A stretch of DNA of 8,643 bases from an uncultured Gemmatimonadota bacterium (GTDB lineage: Bacteria > Gemmatimonadota > Gemmatimonadetes > Gemmatimonadales > GWC2-71-9), in contig CAMLHU010000081.1 of NCBI GenBank assembly GCA_946479825.1, positions 1 to 8,643 of the forward strand. The letters are read 5' to 3'. Below, piece by piece: positions 6,601-8,643 of the stretch; the stretch's first letter is position 1; every line of letters begins with the position of its first letter. A program made the position numbers and the translations under genes. The notes below the pieces were generated by a model. The model was not told where the DNA came from and ran no database searches. It saw nothing but the letters and a program-made list of their open reading frames with translations.

Positions 6601-7347
6601 TCAGGCCTCCCCGAGCGACAGCGGCTCGCGCGCCACCGCCACGAAGAGATCGTCGAGGGAGGCCTGGCCGTGCTCCCGGGGGAGGGTGCGGGGATCGCCC
6701 TCGAGCAGGATCCGTCCCCGCGACAGGAACAGGACCCGGTCGCACACCTCCGCCACCTCCCACATGTTGTGCGAGGTCCAGAGCACCCCGTGCGGCGCCA
6801 CGGCGAACGCGCGGATCCGCTCGCGCACCTCCCGGGCCACCGACGGGTCGAGCGACGCGGTCGGCTCGTCGAGCAGGAGGAGCTTCGGCCGGTTGAGCAT
6901 CGCCTTGGCGAGCGCCGCCCGGGTCTGCTCCCCCGAGGAGAGCACTCCGCACTTGCGGTGGCGGAAGGGACCGAGGTCGAACTCGGCGACGACCTCGGCG
7001 ATCCGGCGCTCGAGGTCGGCCACGTCGTAGAACATCCCGAACACCCGGAGGTTCTGCTCGACGGTCAGGTTCCCCGGCAGCGGCGAGTACACCGCGGCGA
7101 AGTTGGTGCGGCTGAGGGCTTCGGAGCGATGCCGCGCCAGGTCGGCCCCGTCCACGGTGATGGTCCCGCCGTCCGGGGCCAGGACGCCGAGGATCGTGCT
7201 GATGGTGGTGGTCTTGCCGGCGCCGTTCGGGCCGACCAGCCCGACGATCTCCCCGGGGGCGACGGAGAACGAGAGGTCGTCCACGGCGACGACGTCGCCA
7301 TAGACCTTGCGGAGGCCGCGGACGGCCAGGAGGGGTTCTGGGGTCAC
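6601..7347 (-). CDS. ABC transporter ATP-binding protein (ABC-2 partner)
   Basis: Cytoplasmic ATPase that powers the permease encoded next to it. The 248-residue product has all the core motifs: Walker A GPNGAGKTT (39-47), signature LSSGEQTR (136-143), Walker B LLLLDEP (156-162), D-loop SLD (165-167) and the switch histidine in TSHNM (H193). The usual Q-loop glutamine is not seen; the expected place reads VYSPLPGNLTVEQNL (86-100), with serine at the aligned position, a pattern I associate with a subset of ABC-2 ATPases. GTG 7347 is the start; no Shine-Dalgarno precedes it, but TAACTT ends six bases upstream, so the transcript may begin at the start codon. First gene of the six-gene minus-strand operon and divergent from the lipoate ligase gene. 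Confidence 0.93.
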   Translation of the reverse strand: MTPEPLLAVRGLRKVYGDVVAVDDLSFSVAPGEIVGLVGPNGAGKTTTISTILGVLAPDGGTITVDGADLARHRSEALSRTNFAAVYSPLPGNLTVEQNLRVFGMFYDVADLERRIAEVVAEFDLGPFRHRKCGVLSSGEQTRAALAKAMLNRPKLLLLDEPTASLDPSVAREVRERIRAFAVAPHGVLWTSHNMWEVAEVCDRVLFLSRGRILLEGDPRTLPREHGQASLDDLFVAVAREPLSLGEA

Positions 7348-7442
7348 GCCCGGAAGTTAGCGGGGCCCCGCCTTGGCGCGACGGCGTTGACGCCGCCCCG
7401 CCGGCCCGGTGATGATTGACCGGTCCTTACCAGGCAGACCCG
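7348..7442. promoter_or_regulatory. divergent control region between ABC operon and lipoate ligase gene
   Basis: This 95-bp spacer separates two outward-facing transcription units. For the ligase gene, TTGACG (7387-7392) and GATGAT (7411-7416), 18 bases apart, form a plausible sigma70-type promoter that would start about 20 bases before ATG 7443. For the operon, minus-strand TAACTT (7354-7359) fits a TAnnnT -10 box six bases before the GTG start. Two perfect inverted repeats lie here: GCGGGGCCCCGC (7360-7371) and CGGCGT-TG-ACGCCG (7382-7395), the second covering the ligase -35 box. Confidence 0.45.
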
Positions 7443-8441
7443 ATGCTGTTCGTGGACAACGGCGGCCACACCGACGCCCACCTCAACCTCGCGCTCGAGG
7501 AGTACGTCCTCCGCCACCGGATGGGTGACGACGACCTCCTCCTGTTCTACGTGAACGCGCCCGCCATCATCATCGGCCGGAACCAGAACACGGTCGAGGA
7601 GATCGCCGAGGAGGTGGTCGAGGCGCGGGGCATCCGGGTGGTCCGGCGGATCTCCGGGGGCGGGGCGGTCTATCACGACCTCGGCAACCTCAACTTCAGC
7701 TTCATGACCCGCGACGTCGGCGGACGGTTCAACCGCTACGAGACCTTCAACCGTCCCGTGGTGGAGGTGCTCCAGGCGCTCGGCGTCCCCGCCGAGATCG
7801 GCGGCCGGAACGACATCCTGGCCGGGGGCCGGAAGATCTCGGGGAACGCCCAGTTCGCGAGCGCCGACCGGATGCTGAGCCACGGTACCCTGCTCCTCGA
7901 CTCCGACCTCGACGACGTGACCGCGGCGCTCCGACCCAAGCCGGGCAAGGTCGAGTCGAAGGGGGTCAAGTCGGTCCGGAGCCGGGTGGCCAACATCTCC
8001 GAGTTCCTTGCGGCGCCGATCACGGTGGACGAGCTCCGGGAGCGGATCCTCGAACGGCTCTTCGGCACCCGCGACCGCTCGAAGATCCCCACGGTCTCCC
8101 TCGACGCCGCCGACTGGCGCAAGGTCGAGGCCCTCCGGGCCGAGAAGTACGGCACCTGGGAGTGGAATTACGGCGAGAACCCGCCGAGCAACGTCCAGCG
8201 GGCCCGGCGGTTCCCCGCCGGCGAGATCGACGCGCGGTTCGACATCCAGGACGGCCACATCCGGTCGGTCCGGATCTTCGGCGACTACATGGGTCGGGTG
8301 GACGTCGGGGAACTCGAGGCCCGACTCAAGGGGCTCCCCTTCACCCGCGAGTCGGTGGCCGCGGCGCTCGACGCGGGCGACGTCGAGGATTACTTCGGGA
8401 AGATCTCGCGGGACGAAGTGCTGGAGGTGCTGGGGCCGTGA
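7443..8441 (+). CDS. lplA: lipoate-protein ligase A
   Basis: Attaches free lipoate, through a lipoyl-AMP intermediate, to a lysine of lipoyl domains (E2 subunits of 2-oxoacid dehydrogenases and glycine-cleavage H protein); a cytosolic salvage enzyme. The 332-residue product has the full two-domain LplA layout. The N-terminal catalytic domain has NLALEEY (15-21), IIIGRNQNTVEE (42-53), the lipoate-loop motif RRISGGGAVYHD (68-79), NLNFSF (82-87) and the catalytic lysine in GGRKISGNAQ (K131). The C-terminal accessory domain (about 235-332) includes WNYGENPPSN (241-250). ATG 7443 is chosen because MLFVDNGG matches the normal family N-terminus; an in-frame TTG at 7416 would only add nine residues. 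The ribosome site is weak (AGG in the short leader). It stands alone as a transcription unit, followed by the 8-bp repeats and the 8556-8576 hairpin. Apo-lipoyl protein genes are not nearby. Confidence 0.95.
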   Translation: MLFVDNGGHTDAHLNLALEEYVLRHRMGDDDLLLFYVNAPAIIIGRNQNTVEEIAEEVVEARGIRVVRRISGGGAVYHDLGNLNFSFMTRDVGGRFNRYETFNRPVVEVLQALGVPAEIGGRNDILAGGRKISGNAQFASADRMLSHGTLLLDSDLDDVTAALRPKPGKVESKGVKSVRSRVANISEFLAAPITVDELRERILERLFGTRDRSKIPTVSLDAADWRKVEALRAEKYGTWEWNYGENPPSNVQRARRFPAGEIDARFDIQDGHIRSVRIFGDYMGRVDVGELEARLKGLPFTRESVAAALDAGDVEDYFGKISRDEVLEVLGP

Positions 8442-8447
8442 GGGGGC

Positions 8448-8519
8448 GGGCGGACGGGCGGACGGGCGGACGGGCGGACGGGCGGACGGAGGGACGGAGG
8501 GACGGAGGGACGGAGGAGC
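8448..8519 (+). repeat. 8-bp tandem repeat in two unit variants
   Basis: Nine 8-bp units follow the ligase stop by six bases: five perfect copies of GGGCGGAC (8448-8487), three perfect copies of GGAGGGAC (8488-8511) and a diverged GGAGGAGC (8512-8519). The two variants differ at two positions. The plus strand has many closely spaced GG and GGG runs and almost no T, so the transcript 3' end could form a G-quadruplex. It lies between the ligase stop and the terminator hairpin and is probably transcribed. Slipped-strand length variation between strains is likely. Confidence 0.92.
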
Positions 8520-8555
8520 GGAGCGGTGAACGAGCATCCCAGGTGGGACGAAAGA

Positions 8556-8576
8556 GCCCCCGGAAACCCCGGGGGC
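8556..8576. terminator. GC-rich hairpin terminator between lplA and tRNA
   Basis: A perfect 8-bp stem GCCCCCGG/CCGGGGGC with an AAACC loop. On the plus strand it ends the lipoate ligase unit and is followed by CCTTCT, a poor T-tract. On the minus strand it lies about 15 bases after the tRNA 3' end and is followed by TCTTTC, a somewhat better one. It probably stops transcription from both sides. Confidence 0.7.
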
Positions 8577-8590
8577 CTTCTGCTGGACCA

Positions 8591-8643
8591 TAGCAGGGGC
8601 GGGACTCGAACCCGCGACCCCGGCATTATGAGTGCCGTGCTCT
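8591..8643 (-). tRNA. tRNA with anticodon CAT, probably elongator Met (partial, 5' end outside window)
   Basis: Read on the minus strand, the window holds the end of the D-arm (AGAGC), an anticodon arm CGGCA-CTCATAA-TGCCG with anticodon CAT at 8628-8630, a five-base variable loop GGGTC, a T-arm GCGGG-TTCGAGT-CCCGC, the 3' acceptor strand CCCTGCT and discriminator A at 8591. CCA is not encoded. The 5' acceptor strand and most of the D-arm lie beyond base 8643. Overall it resembles elongator tRNA-Met most; tRNA-Ile2, whose CAT is modified to lysidine, has the same anticodon and is not excluded. An initiator is unlikely because the three G-C pairs at the base of the initiator anticodon stem are absent. 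Confidence 0.93.

Noticed and set aside
6599..6952. N-terminal extension of the ABC-2 permease frame
   Set aside because: It overlaps the ATPase gene; GTG 6598 has a strong Shine-Dalgarno and is followed by the typical permease N-terminus.
8448..8519. The tandem array as a CRISPR or protein-coding repeat
   Set aside because: Units are only 8 bp with no spacers, and the array lies outside any supported gene.
7344..8591. A 415-codon minus-strand open frame opposite the lipoate ligase gene
   Set aside because: Low-complexity Asp/Val/Glu/Pro-rich shadow; it includes the tandem repeat as Arg/Pro/Ser repeats, and the plus-strand ligase is clear.

Overview
A GC-rich bacterial chromosome segment with tightly packed genes, GTG starts and few spacers. 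The genes are typical of a free-living, high-GC, Gram-negative-like bacterium. Gemmatimonadota would fit, but no marker in the window fixes the phylum.

Left part (1-2331): a divergent pair for C2/C3 carbon metabolism. A class V PLP aminotransferase of the serine/alanine-glyoxylate type (minus strand) and a MOFRL-family glycerate 2-kinase (plus strand) start about 54 bp apart. Serine plus glyoxylate would give hydroxypyruvate, then glycerate, then 2-phosphoglycerate; the reductase step is not in the window. The aminotransferase is cut short near residue 291. At that point the plus strand reads as a fragment resembling an outer-membrane beta-barrel protein, so bases 67-75 look like a junction, either a genomic rearrangement or an assembly chimera.

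Middle part (2349-7347, minus strand): six genes with gaps of 32 bp or less, two of them overlapping or nearly touching, probably one operon. In transcription order they are an ABC ATPase, an ABC-2 permease, a TauE/SafE-type anion exporter, a DUF1634 membrane protein, a RimK/DcsG-like ATP-grasp ligase and a MacB-like permease. The first two form an ABC-2 transporter, and the next two are a known conserved pair. The last two are of unknown purpose here. The operon runs convergently into the glycerate kinase gene, with 17 bp between stop codons.

Right part (7348-8643): a 95-bp divergent control region with two short palindromes and a plausible sigma70-type promoter, followed by a lipoate-protein ligase gene (plus strand). 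After its stop come an 8-bp tandem repeat made of two unit variants, a strong GC hairpin likely to act as a terminator, and the 3' part of a tRNA with anticodon CAT (minus strand), cut by the window end.

No CRISPR array, insertion sequence, phage gene or defence system was seen. The least explained items are the truncated aminotransferase junction, the ATP-grasp/exporter operon and the two-variant tandem repeat.
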